Below, in pieces: positions 44,423 through 53,063 of a stretch of 64,000 nt of DNA. A program made the translations under genes and the position numbers. Position 1 is the first letter of the stretch. Every line of letters starts with the position of its first letter. The DNA comes from Oceanicella sp. SM1341 (GTDB lineage Bacteria > Pseudomonadota > Alphaproteobacteria > Rhodobacterales > Rhodobacteraceae), in assembly GCF_003448965.1 (NCBI RefSeq), contig NZ_QRGC01000028.1, positions 24,724 to 88,723 on the forward strand, written 5' to 3'. The notes beneath the pieces were generated by a model that saw only the letters and a program-made list of their open reading frames with translations, had not been told where the DNA came from and did not search any database.

Positions 44423-46708
44423 TTATTTCCCGTAATAGTCGTTGTACTTGCCCTTGTAGTACCCGTATGAGTCGTAGGCGTACTTTCCGGCCTTGGTTTC
44501 GTTGACCATTGTCAGGACGATTCCCGCCAGCGGTGCATTCACCGAGCGCAGTTCCCGCAGGCCCTCCAGCACCGCGCCGCGCGGCGTGTGGTCCCAGCGC
44601 ACCGCATAGACCACCGCGTCGGCATGGCTCGAGATGATGCGCGCATCGGTCACCACCAGGGCGGGCGGGGTGTCGAGGATCACCAGGTCGTAGGAGGCGG
44701 CGAGGTCGTTCACCAGGGCGCGGAAGCGGTTCGAGGCCAGGATGTCGGCGGCATTGATATGCGCCTTGCGCTCCGAGGCCCGGGCCATGAGCACGTGCAG
44801 CCCGGTCTCGGCATCGACGAAACGCGCGTCGTCCACGCTCGCCACCCCCTCGAGCACCGAGAGCAGGCCCGGCCGGCCGTCGTCCTGCTCGATGAGCGAG
44901 GCGAGGGCGGGCAGGCGCAGGTCGCAGTCCACGATGATCGCCGAGCGGCCCATCTGCCGGCTCGCCATCGCCACCAGCATCGAGGTGGTGGTCTTGCCCT
45001 CCTTGGGGGTGGTGGAGGTGAACATCACCACCCGCGGCGGGTGGTCGACGTTGGAATAGAGGATCGAGGTGCGCAGGTTGCGGATCGCCTCGGCGAGGCC
45101 GGAGTTCGGCCGGCTGCGCACCGCGGCCAGCACGTCGATGCGCTTCTTCTTGTTGCCGGCCGTGGGCAGGGTGGAGAGCACGCCCAGGCCGGTGAGGCTC
45201 TCGACCTGGCGGGGGTTGCGGAAGGTGTTGTTGAGGTGCTCGAGCAGGAACACCACGCCGATGCCCACGAAGCCGCCCAGCATGGTCGCCCCCAGCACGA
45301 TCACCTTCTTGCGCCCCGAGCCGGGGTTGAGCGGCACCTCGGCGGGCGAGAGCACGCGGGCGTCGGCCGTCTGCAGGTCCTGCTGCTCGGCGGTCTCCTT
45401 CATGCGGCCCAGGAAGTTCTCGTAGAGCACCCGGCTCGCCTCGGCCTCGCGCTCGAGCTGGCGCAGGCGCACCTGCTTGCCGGACTGCTCGAGCACCTGC
45501 TCCTCGAGGTTGCGCACCTGGGCGACGAGCGAGGTCTCCTGCTCCTGGGCCGCCTCGAGGTCGGAGCGCAGGGCGCGGGCGATGCGCTCGCCCTCCTTCT
45601 GCAGGTTGCGGCGGATCTCGGCGATCTGGGCGTCGAGCCGCTCCAGCGCCGGGTGGCCGGCGCGCACGGTGGGGGCGAGCAGGGCGCGGCGCGACTGCAG
45701 CTCGCTCTCGTCGGCGCGGAAGTTCTGGATCACCGGCGAGTTGCGGAATTCCGAGACCGCGCCGTAATCCGCGCCGGTCTCCATGCTGTCGGTCACCCGG
45801 TTGTAGCGGGCCTCGAGGGCGAGCAGGTTGTTGCGGGTCACGGCCAGTTCGCCGTTGAGGTCGTCGAGCTGCTGCTGGGTGACCTCGAGCCCCTGGCCGC
45901 CGGCCAGCGCCAGCTCGGAGCGGGTGCTCTCCACCGCCTCCTCGGCCTCCTGCACCCGGTCGCGCAGCTCGTCCACCCGCACCGAGAGCCAGTTGGTGGC
46001 GTCGCGCGTGGCGTCGAGCTTGGCGTCGAGCTGCAGGTAGATGTACTCGTCCGCCATGGTGTTGACCACGCGCGCCGCCCGCTCGGCATTCTCCGAGGTG
46101 AAGCCGATCTCGATCACCCGCGAGTTCACCACCGGGTTGAGGATGAGGTGGTTGCGCACCTGGTCGATCACCAGCAGCCGCTCGATGGCCGCCGCCTGCT
46201 CCTCCGACAGCGGCGGCGGCGGCGGCGAGATCACCCCGAGGTCCATCAGCTTCGTCTTCAGGCTGTCGGGCAGCAGCGCGCCCTTGATCGTGTCGATCAG
46301 CGAGGGCCCCTCCTTGAGGGTGGGGTTGAACTCGGGCACCGACTTCAGGTCCAGCTTCTGGGCCACGCGGTCGATCAGGGTGGTGGAGTTGAGGATCTCC
46401 ACCTGGTTCTGCAGCGAGTCCTTGTCGAACTCGGGGTTGGTCATCACGTTGGTGAGGTCGATGACATTGAGCTGCGGCGGGTCGAAGAACACCTTCGCCC
46501 CGGCATAGTAGCGCGGCGGCATCTGGCTCACCGCGAGGATGGAGAGCACCGCGGCGATGAACACGCAGACCATCACGATCCACTTGCCCCGCCACAGGGT
46601 GAGGAACAGCGCCCGCAGGTCGATGAGGTCTTCGGCCTCCGGCTCCTCCTGGGACGGCCGCGGCACCATGCGGGACGGGTACTCGATACGTTCGGGCATG
46701 GTGTTCAT
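44423..46708 (-). CDS. wzc: Wzc-type tyrosine autokinase and chain-length regulator
   Basis: A 761-residue inner-membrane protein that controls EPS length and export with Wza. Two membrane helices (about 43-63 and about 485-505) flank a periplasmic Wzz domain with long coiled coils (about 220-450). The cytoplasmic BY-kinase has Walker A TPKEGKTTTSM (about 566-576), Walker A' IIVDCDLRLP and Walker B LVILDTPPAL. The C-terminus is a tyrosine cluster, with eight Tyr in 17 residues near YDSYGYYKGKY. GAGGTGG precedes the ATG. It is the first gene before wza. Confidence 0.93.
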   Translation of the reverse strand: MNTMPERIEYPSRMVPRPSQEEPEAEDLIDLRALFLTLWRGKWIVMVCVFIAAVLSILAVSQMPPRYYAGAKVFFDPPQLNVIDLTNVMTNPEFDKDSLQNQVEILNSTTLIDRVAQKLDLKSVPEFNPTLKEGPSLIDTIKGALLPDSLKTKLMDLGVISPPPPPLSEEQAAAIERLLVIDQVRNHLILNPVVNSRVIEIGFTSENAERAARVVNTMADEYIYLQLDAKLDATRDATNWLSVRVDELRDRVQEAEEAVESTRSELALAGGQGLEVTQQQLDDLNGELAVTRNNLLALEARYNRVTDSMETGADYGAVSEFRNSPVIQNFRADESELQSRRALLAPTVRAGHPALERLDAQIAEIRRNLQKEGERIARALRSDLEAAQEQETSLVAQVRNLEEQVLEQSGKQVRLRQLEREAEASRVLYENFLGRMKETAEQQDLQTADARVLSPAEVPLNPGSGRKKVIVLGATMLGGFVGIGVVFLLEHLNNTFRNPRQVESLTGLGVLSTLPTAGNKKKRIDVLAAVRSRPNSGLAEAIRNLRTSILYSNVDHPPRVVMFTSTTPKEGKTTTSMLVAMASRQMGRSAIIVDCDLRLPALASLIEQDDGRPGLLSVLEGVASVDDARFVDAETGLHVLMARASERKAHINAADILASNRFRALVNDLAASYDLVILDTPPALVVTDARIISSHADAVVYAVRWDHTPRGAVLEGLRELRSVNAPLAGIVLTMVNETKAGKYAYDSYGYYKGKYNDYYGK

Positions 46709-46945
46709 AAGGCCACCTCGCGCTCGACCGGCGGGGTGACACGCCGGGCGCGGCCGATGTGCAATGCGGTCAGCGGTTTCTGAAACTACAAATTCCGACC
46801 CTGAGGGGGATCGGTAAAATAAGTCTAAATTCTTCTACTTCGCCTTCTTAGCGCAGATTCCCGTGGCACCCAACAGGCTTGTTGGGCCGCGAGGCCGGAA
46901 ATCGGCCCCCGGGCGCGGCGAATTGCTGCGGTTCCGCGCGCGGAT

Positions 46946-46970
46946 GTTGCATCGCAATATTTGCTGCAAC
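46946..46970. promoter_or_regulatory. Imperfect palindrome in the divergent wzc/wzy promoter
   Basis: GTTGCA-TC-GCAA, the centre TAT, then TTGC-TGCAAC: the halves pair except for a two-base bulge. CGGATG (46941) and CATCCG (46980) extend the symmetry outward. It lies in the 438-bp divergent region between wzc (left) and the Wzy-like gene at 47147 (right). The word TGCTGCAAC recurs in the inverted repeat near exoY. The rest of the region shows no gene. Confidence 0.45.
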
Positions 46971-47146
46971 CTGTGCGCGCATCCGCGGCTCTCTGCGCGT
47001 GATGTTGCCGGTACTGTGCAGGCCGGGCTTGCCTGGGCGCCGGGCTCTGCTAGAGATCGGGAAACGCAGGGGCCCGGGCGACGCATCCGGGCCGCAGGGG
47101 GGTGCTGCCCGCGCGCGCGCGCCCTCCCCGGGAGGAGACAGCCGCC

Positions 47147-48691
47147 ATGAGCCGATCCGCGAACAGGTTCCAGCGCCGGTCCTCCGGGTCCTTCCCCGGC
47201 GGGTCGCGCGCCTCCTCCGGGCGGCGCTGGTGGCAGTCCGACGCGCCGGCGCAGGCGGTGATCACCTGGACGGCGGTGGCGATCACACTCGGGGCGGCGC
47301 TGGCGCTGGCGGGCAACCGGCCGGTGACATGGATGTTCCTCGGGCTGGCGGCGGGGCTGCTGTTCCTCGCCCAGCTGGTGCTCGATCTCCTGCGCCCGCC
47401 GGGCCCCGCCGCCCGGGCGGTCTGGCTGCCGGGGCTGCTCTATCTCGGCGTGCTCGCCTGGGGCTGGGTGCAGACCATGCCGGCGCCGCTGCCGGGCTGG
47501 GCGCATCCGCTCTGGGCCGAGACCGAGGCGCTGGTGGGGGTGCGCGGCATCGACAGCATCTCCGCCGACCCGCTGGCCGGGCGGCAGTACCTGCTGCGGC
47601 TGGCGAGCTACGGCGCGCTGTTCTGGATCGGGCTGCGCGGCCTTGCCGACCGGGAGCGGGCGGCGACCTTCCTGCGGGTCTTCGCGCTGTTCTCCGGCCT
47701 GCTCGCGGCCTACGGGCTGGCGGCGCTGGTGCTGGGGGTGAACCCGATCCTGGGGGTGGAGAACACCTCGCCGGTGGTCACGGCGAGTTTCGTGGGGCGC
47801 AATGCCTATGCCTCCTATGCCGGGCTGGGGCTGATCGCCAATCTCGCGGTCTATCTCGAGCTCACCGGCGGCGACGCGCCCCCGGCCGACAACCGGCTGC
47901 AGGCGCTGCGCCGTTTCATGGAGCGGTTCTTCGGCGGGGCCTGGGTGTTCGTGCTCGGCGCGCTGCTCTGCGGGGCGGCGGTGGCGCTGAGCCAGTCGCG
48001 CATGGGGGCGGCGGCGGCGCTGATCGGGGTGGTGGTCTTCCTGCTCGCCACCCGCGGGCGCCGGGGCCCGGCGGATGCGGAGGCACTGGCCGAGGGCGCG
48101 CCCTCCGCCGCCCCCGCCTCGCCCGCCGGCACCGCCTGGCCGATGCTGATCACCGTGGCCGTGGTGCTGGTGTTCCTGGTGACGACGAGCATCTCCGGGC
48201 TGATGGACCGGGTGATGTTCACCTCCGACGAGGACGGGCGCTTCACCGTCTATCCGCGCATCGTGGCGGGCATTCTCGACCGGCCGCTGCTCGGGCACGG
48301 GCTGGGCGGGTTCGAGGACACGTTCCGGGCCTACCTGCCGTTCCGCTCGGCCTTCGGCGACTGGCGCGAGGGCCATGACAGCTATCTCGAGAACGCCTAC
48401 GAGCTGGGCCTGCCGGCGGCGGCGGCGCTCTACGCGGCGCTGGGGCTGGTGCTGTGGCGGCTGTGGCGCGGCACGCGGATCCGCCGGCGCGACCGGCTGT
48501 TCCCGGCGGTGGCGCTGGCGGCGATGGCGGCGACGGGGGTGCACACGGTGTTCGACTTCCCGCTGCAGATGCCGGCGACGGCCGGGCTCTTCGCGCTGCT
48601 GCTGGGGATGGGCTGGGCGCAGAGCCATTCCCGCGCGGCCCTCCGCGCGCACGGATCCTCTGCCCCGGCCCCCGCCCCGCAGCCGGCCTGA
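47147..48691 (+). CDS. O-antigen ligase/polymerase-like membrane protein
   Basis: A 514-residue protein with about eleven hydrophobic helices and the Wzy_C-type signature around VALSQSRMGAAAALIGVVVF. The C-terminal part has GHGLGGFEDTFRAYLPFRS, like periplasmic-loop regions of this family. It may be the polymerase of the EPS or a ligase; the first Wzy-like gene at 38482 could be the other. GGAGGAG lies ten bases before the ATG at 47147. Two copies of the 197-bp repeat follow it. Confidence 0.72.
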   Translation: MSRSANRFQRRSSGSFPGGSRASSGRRWWQSDAPAQAVITWTAVAITLGAALALAGNRPVTWMFLGLAAGLLFLAQLVLDLLRPPGPAARAVWLPGLLYLGVLAWGWVQTMPAPLPGWAHPLWAETEALVGVRGIDSISADPLAGRQYLLRLASYGALFWIGLRGLADRERAATFLRVFALFSGLLAAYGLAALVLGVNPILGVENTSPVVTASFVGRNAYASYAGLGLIANLAVYLELTGGDAPPADNRLQALRRFMERFFGGAWVFVLGALLCGAAVALSQSRMGAAAALIGVVVFLLATRGRRGPADAEALAEGAPSAAPASPAGTAWPMLITVAVVLVFLVTTSISGLMDRVMFTSDEDGRFTVYPRIVAGILDRPLLGHGLGGFEDTFRAYLPFRSAFGDWREGHDSYLENAYELGLPAAAALYAALGLVLWRLWRGTRIRRRDRLFPAVALAAMAATGVHTVFDFPLQMPATAGLFALLLGMGWAQSHSRAALRAHGSSAPAPAPQPA

Positions 48692-48727
48692 GCCTTCTCT
48701 CCCCGGGGCGCAGGGCATCCCCCTCCC

Positions 48728-48923
48728 GCCCGGGCGACCAGCCCGGGCCGCGCCCGACCCTCCCCCCGGGAGGGCGCGATGGCGATGTCGGTTGCCGCAC
48801 AGCCCGCGTCCGGAGCTTTCACGATAAACCGCTGACCACGGGCGTGGATGCGCCCACCCAGGGTCGGGCGCGGCCCTTCGCACCTGGCGGAAGCGTGGCA
48901 AAGTCCGGCCGTGCCGCAGGCAC
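48728..48923 (+). repeat. Intergenic repeat, copy 1
   Basis: One of four related copies. It begins with GCCCGGGC, a 5-base loop and GCCCGGGC, and ends near GTGCCGCAGGCAC. The core at 48745-48876 is exactly 132 bp with perfect 17-bp inverted ends (GGGCCGCGCCCGACCCT and its complement). The centre contains TTTCACGATAAACCG. It is at the 3' end of the Wzy-like gene. Confidence 0.85.
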
Positions 48924-48959
48924 CCGTGTCGCAGGCACCCGTGCTGCATCTGCCGTCTT

Positions 48960-49156
48960 GCCCGGGCGACCAGCCCGGGCCGCGCCCGACCCTCCCCATG
49001 GGAGGGCGCGATGGCGATGCCGCCAGCCGCTCAACCGTCGTCCGGGGCTTTCACGATAAACCGCTGACCACGGGCGTGGGTGCGCCCACCCAGGGTCGGG
49101 CGCTGCCCTTCGCTCCCGGCGGAAGTGTAGTAGGGTCCGGCCGTGCCGCAGGCACC
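48960..49156 (+). repeat. Intergenic repeat, copy 2
   Basis: A direct copy of the element, 232 bp downstream of copy 1. The core is 48977-49108, again 132 bp, with one mismatch in the right inverted end. A partial copy of the right end follows at 49157-49211 (CCTTCGCACCTGGCGGAAG, then GTGCCGCAGGCAC). All lie between convergent genes. Confidence 0.85.
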
Positions 49157-49273
49157 GCGCCCCTTCGCACCTGGCGGAAGCGGGGCAAAGCAAGGCCGTG
49201 CCGCAGGCACCCGTGCCGCAGGCACCGTGCGCCGGACACTCAGCACCCGGCGTTGCCAGCTCCCGCCGCCCCC

Positions 49274-50914
49274 CTAGTCGGAGCGGCGGATCTGCAGGCG
49301 GCGCACCACGTTGTCGCCGCTGACCGTCTCGCCGGGGCCGACGCGGAATTCCAGCCGGTCGCCCTTGCCTAGGGTGACGGGGAAATCCTCCAGCGCCATG
49401 TGGCCGCGCACCTCCGCCGCCATCAGCCGGGTGCCGTTGAGCAGGATCTCCAGCGTCACCCCGTCGGAGGTGTCCTTCGTCACGGTCCAGGCGGCGTCGA
49501 GCAGCATCTCGCCGGCCTCGGGGGAAACGAAGGTCTCCGAGACCGCGAGCGGGCTCGCGCCGCCGCCGCCGGGCACCAGGCTGTCGGCGTTCACCCGCAG
49601 CGGCTTCGACCAGGGCGTGCCGAGATAGGAGGTCCATTCCCAGTCGATCCGGGTGAGGGGCACGGCCTTGCCGTCGGCGCCCACCACCGCGTAGTCCCAG
49701 GGCGCGTGCCCGAATTGCAGCAGCGCGTCGCCCAGCACCCCGGTGGGGCCGGGGCGCAGGGTCTCGGGGCCCACCACCACCACCGGGTCGGGGCCGATGC
49801 GGATCTCGGCCGCCCCGGCGCGCGGCGTGCCGTCGGGGGCATAGACATCCGCGCCCGGCGGCAGCGGCACCAGGCGCGGCGCGCCCCAGATCACCTGGGC
49901 GCGGTTCGCCGCCCCCTCCGGGCCGAAGGCGTAATGGTGCAGCAGCGGATCGTCGGAGAGCCGCTCGAGCTCCCCCGCCCCCAGCAGCACCCGGCGCAGG
50001 AAGCGGAAGGCCTCGAAGGCCGGTTTCTGGCGGCCGTTGTCGTCGATCAGCCCGGTGTCGGGGTAGGCCTCCTGGTCGAGCAGCGCATACCAGTAGGCCT
50101 CGCGCACGCCCGAATCGACCATCAGCGCCAGCATGCGCGCCATGTAGCTCGGCGCCTCGGCGGGGTCGGTGAAGGCATGGGTGAACTCGGTGGCATAGAC
50201 CGGCTTCGCCCCGCCGAACTCCTCCATCAGCGCGCGCAGCTGGGAAAGCTCGGTGTCCAGGTGCTCGGGCACCGGCCGGTAGGGGTGCAGCGCGATGCCG
50301 TCCATCGCCTGCAGGGCGCCGTCCTCGAACATCTCCCGGAACAGCCCCAGCGGCACCGAATGCGTGGCCCCGCCCAGCACCAGCACCTGCGGGTCATGCG
50401 CCTTCACCGCCGCATAGACCACCTCGAGCAGGGCGGCATAGCTGCCCGCGCGGTCCTGCGCCGCCGGGCCGGTGACGAAATTGCCGTTGATCTCGTTGCC
50501 GATCTCCACCGCCCGGATCAGCCCGCCCCAGTCCTTCAGCGCCTGCACCACATAGGCGGCGAAGGCGGCCCGCCCCTCGGGGGTATAGGGGGTCTCGCCA
50601 CCGTCGTAGAGCGGGTTGCGATGCGCGAAGGTCATGATCATCGTCATGCCGCGCGCCCGCAGCTCCTCCATGTAGGCGGCGAGATGCGGGGGGTACTCGA
50701 ACACCCCCGGCTCGCGCTCCACCAGCGCCCAGGGCAGGCTGTCGCGGATCGGCGGGTTGCCCAGGGTGTCGAGCCGGCCGTAGAGCGCCAGCGGCCAGCC
50801 CTGGGAGAAATGCAGCTGCACCCCGTATTCCATCGCGCGCTGCGCGGCGGCGGGCAGGGGCGCGCCGGCAAGTGCCAGCGCCAGCAGGGAAACGTGCCAG
50901 AGGCTCGGTCTCAT
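49274..50914 (-). CDS. Secreted clan-A glycoside hydrolase (GH39-like)
   Basis: A 546-residue protein with a signal peptide (about 1-24, ending AAAQ) and a TIM-barrel. The acid/base Glu141 is in VEIGNEING, and the nucleophile candidate Glu243 is in VYATEFTHAF. The order (NE then E) is that of clan GH-A; GH39/GH5-like families are closest by feel, but I cannot assign one. The C-terminal part (about 330-546) is beta-rich, possibly a carbohydrate-binding region. AAAGGAG precedes the ATG at 50914; the frame upstream is non-coding. It may cut or remodel the EPS. Confidence 0.72.
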   Translation of the reverse strand: MRPSLWHVSLLALALAGAPLPAAAQRAMEYGVQLHFSQGWPLALYGRLDTLGNPPIRDSLPWALVEREPGVFEYPPHLAAYMEELRARGMTMIMTFAHRNPLYDGGETPYTPEGRAAFAAYVVQALKDWGGLIRAVEIGNEINGNFVTGPAAQDRAGSYAALLEVVYAAVKAHDPQVLVLGGATHSVPLGLFREMFEDGALQAMDGIALHPYRPVPEHLDTELSQLRALMEEFGGAKPVYATEFTHAFTDPAEAPSYMARMLALMVDSGVREAYWYALLDQEAYPDTGLIDDNGRQKPAFEAFRFLRRVLLGAGELERLSDDPLLHHYAFGPEGAANRAQVIWGAPRLVPLPPGADVYAPDGTPRAGAAEIRIGPDPVVVVGPETLRPGPTGVLGDALLQFGHAPWDYAVVGADGKAVPLTRIDWEWTSYLGTPWSKPLRVNADSLVPGGGGASPLAVSETFVSPEAGEMLLDAAWTVTKDTSDGVTLEILLNGTRLMAAEVRGHMALEDFPVTLGKGDRLEFRVGPGETVSGDNVVRRLQIRRSD

Positions 50915-51352
50915 CTCGGCTCCTTTCTCGCCGCCCCCGCATGCGCCGCAGCTGTCCGGCCAAGTTCCTGCCCCGGAAATCCGTGCGGTTGACTCGTTTT
51001 CCGCCACTCACGCGGAAGATGCAGAGGCAATTATGCAACTAACGATCAAGATCAGAAGAATTCAATTCGAAGCATATTGAAGATATTTACGGAATCGTGT
51101 ACCAATTTTCCATTATTGGTTCCGCATTGGCGTATCTTTCGGCTTTTGCAGCATTTGCAAGCGCGCGTGCACCGGACGGACCTGCCGCCCCCCGGCAGGC
51201 AGGGTATTTCGGGCCCTCTTCTTCTCGCATCCCCTCGCCCGCGATACCCGTCCGTCCGACCTGCCGTCCGGGGATGGTCCCTCCATGCCCCACCGCGCGC
51301 CGCCTGCCCGAGCATGAAGTAGCTTGTGCGTGTGCATGAGGTTCCTTTTCCG
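50915..51352. other. 438-bp AT-rich divergent intergenic region
   Basis: The stretch 51020-51160 is the most AT-rich seen here and probably holds the promoters of the flanking genes. It contains CCAAT...ATTGG at about 51104-51121, a hairpin CCTGCCG-CCCCC-CGGCAGG (51181-51199) and TGCAGCA at 51147-51153. No gene is seen. Confidence 0.4.
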
Positions 51353-52651
51353 ATGAAGCATTTTCCCCCCCGCAAGAACCGCTACGACGTGCTCGTGCTC
51401 GGCGCCGGTGTCACCGGGCTCGCGCTCGCCCGCATGCTCTCGGCCCGCGGCAGTTCCGTCTGCCTGGTCGACGATTACCCCAGCCCCGGCGGCAACCACA
51501 TCTCCTGGGAAACCGGCGGCATGAGCTTCGACATGGGCTCGATCTTCTTCTGGTCCGACAACCCGCTGTTCGGGCTCTTCCCCGGCCTCGCCCGGCGCTG
51601 CCCCGAAGTGCGCTTCGCCGTGCAGCGCATCGCCCCGGACGGCGCGGTGCGCGCCTACCCGTTCGACATGCGCGCCGAGGTGCTGGAGCGCCCGCTCGCC
51701 TACCGGCTGCGGGTGGCGGGCGAGCTGGCCGCCGCCCGGGCGCGCCGCATGGACCGCCGCTCCGCCGAGGGCTTCCTGCGCCACCATCTCGGCCCCACCC
51801 TCACCCGCGACAGCGGCATCCTCAACTACATGCAGCGCTTCTACGGGCTCGCGCCCTCCGAGATCAGCTTCGCCTTCGCCGAGAGCCGGATGCGCTGGGT
51901 CTCCAGCCGGGCCAGCCTGCGCGCCCGGCTCTCCGGGCTGCTGCGCCGCCGCCCCGCCGGCCCCGCGCCGCGCTGCCTGGTGCGCCCGCCCGAGGGCTTC
52001 GCCGCGCTCTATGCCGGCGCGCTCGCCCGGCTCGAGGCGGAGGGCGTGCGCAGCGTGATGGGCGCCGGCCTGCAGGCCGCCCGCCGCCACCCCGACGGGT
52101 TCGAGCTCAGCTGCGCCGCCGGCACCGTCTCCGCCGCGCGGCTGATCAGCACCATCCCGATGCTGCACACCGCCGCCCTGCTGGGGCTCGAGGTGGCCGA
52201 GCCGCCGGTGTCGCGCCGGCTCACCACCCTGTGCTGCCGCTTCTCGGGGCGGCGCGGCTTCGCGGCGCCGGTGCTCTACAATTTCCACGCCGAGGGCGCG
52301 TGGAAGCGGCTCACCATGCATTCCGACTTCTACGGGCCGCGCGGCGGGGCGGAGTATTTCTCCCTCGAGGTCTCGGCCGAGGACGACGGCACACCGCCGC
52401 AGGCGCTCTTCGCCGAGTTCGCCCGCACCGTGCGCGCGGCGGGGCTGTTCGAGGGCGAGCTGGAGCTGGTGGAGAGCCATGACACCGAGTTCGCCTACCC
52501 GGTCTACGACCATTCCGCCGCCCGGCGCCGCGACGCGCTCGCCGCGCGGCTGACGGCCGAGGGGGTGGAGCTTGCCGGCCGGCAGGGGCTGTTCACCTAC
52601 ATCCCCTCCTCGGCACTGGCCGTGCGCATGGCCCAGACCGCCTTCGCCTGA
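51353..52651 (+). CDS. FAD-dependent UDP-galactopyranose-mutase-like protein
   Basis: A 432-residue flavoprotein. The FAD-binding start YDVLVLGAGVTGLALARML has the GxGxxG motif, followed by a PSPGGNHISWE segment like that of UDP-galactopyranose mutases and related amine-oxidase folds. Its second half has little recognisable similarity. It could make a furanose sugar for the EPS or be another sugar-modifying oxidoreductase. The ATG at 51353 has only a weak GAGG far upstream; GTG 51326 is possible. Copy 3 of the repeat lies downstream. Confidence 0.6.
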   Translation: MKHFPPRKNRYDVLVLGAGVTGLALARMLSARGSSVCLVDDYPSPGGNHISWETGGMSFDMGSIFFWSDNPLFGLFPGLARRCPEVRFAVQRIAPDGAVRAYPFDMRAEVLERPLAYRLRVAGELAAARARRMDRRSAEGFLRHHLGPTLTRDSGILNYMQRFYGLAPSEISFAFAESRMRWVSSRASLRARLSGLLRRRPAGPAPRCLVRPPEGFAALYAGALARLEAEGVRSVMGAGLQAARRHPDGFELSCAAGTVSAARLISTIPMLHTAALLGLEVAEPPVSRRLTTLCCRFSGRRGFAAPVLYNFHAEGAWKRLTMHSDFYGPRGGAEYFSLEVSAEDDGTPPQALFAEFARTVRAAGLFEGELELVESHDTEFAYPVYDHSAARRRDALAARLTAEGVELAGRQGLFTYIPSSALAVRMAQTAFA

Positions 52652-52765
52652 GCGGGGTGCCTGCGGCACTGCCGGTGCCCGCGCCACTGCCGGTGCCCGC
52701 GGCCCTGCCGGACACTGCGGCATGGCCCGGACCGGCCAGGCCCCCGCCCTCTGCCAGGGGGCGCG

Positions 52766-53004
52766 GTGCCTGCGGCACGGCCCGGTGCACGGCCTGCCGC
52801 CACCCGGCGCGGGGGGCCGATGGTCGGCCCTGCCAACACCTCCGCCGGGTGCGAAGGGCCGCGCCCGACCCCGGGTGGGCGCACCCACGCCCGTGGTCGG
52901 CGGTTTATCGTGAAAGCTCCGGACGCGGGCTGAGCGGCAACCGGCATCGCCATCGCGCCCTCCCGGGGGGAGGGTCGGGCGCGGCCCGGGCTGGTCGCCC
53001 GGGC
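52766..53004 (-). repeat. Intergenic repeat, copy 3
   Basis: An inverted copy. The core 52856-52987 is 132 bp, with 16 of 17 bases paired in the ends. An insertion of about 40 bp separates the core from its GTGCCTGCGGCAC end. It lies between the convergent flavoprotein and GT4 genes. CACTGCCGGTGCCCG is repeated twice just upstream, at about 52670-52702. Confidence 0.85.
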
Positions 53005-53063
53005 GGAAGGGGGAAGCCGGGCGCCCTGCGCCCCGGCCAGCGAAAGGGCCGCCCGCCGCCATC

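Noticed and set aside
46835..48949. A 704-codon leftward frame opposite the Wzy-like gene
   Set aside because: GC-rich shadow: Arg/Gln/His-rich with no hydrophobic segments, and it crosses repeat copy 1.
48728..49211. Insertion sequence
   Set aside because: No transposase frame is seen in or between the copies, and the 132-bp core is too short. A MITE-like or REP-like element remains possible.
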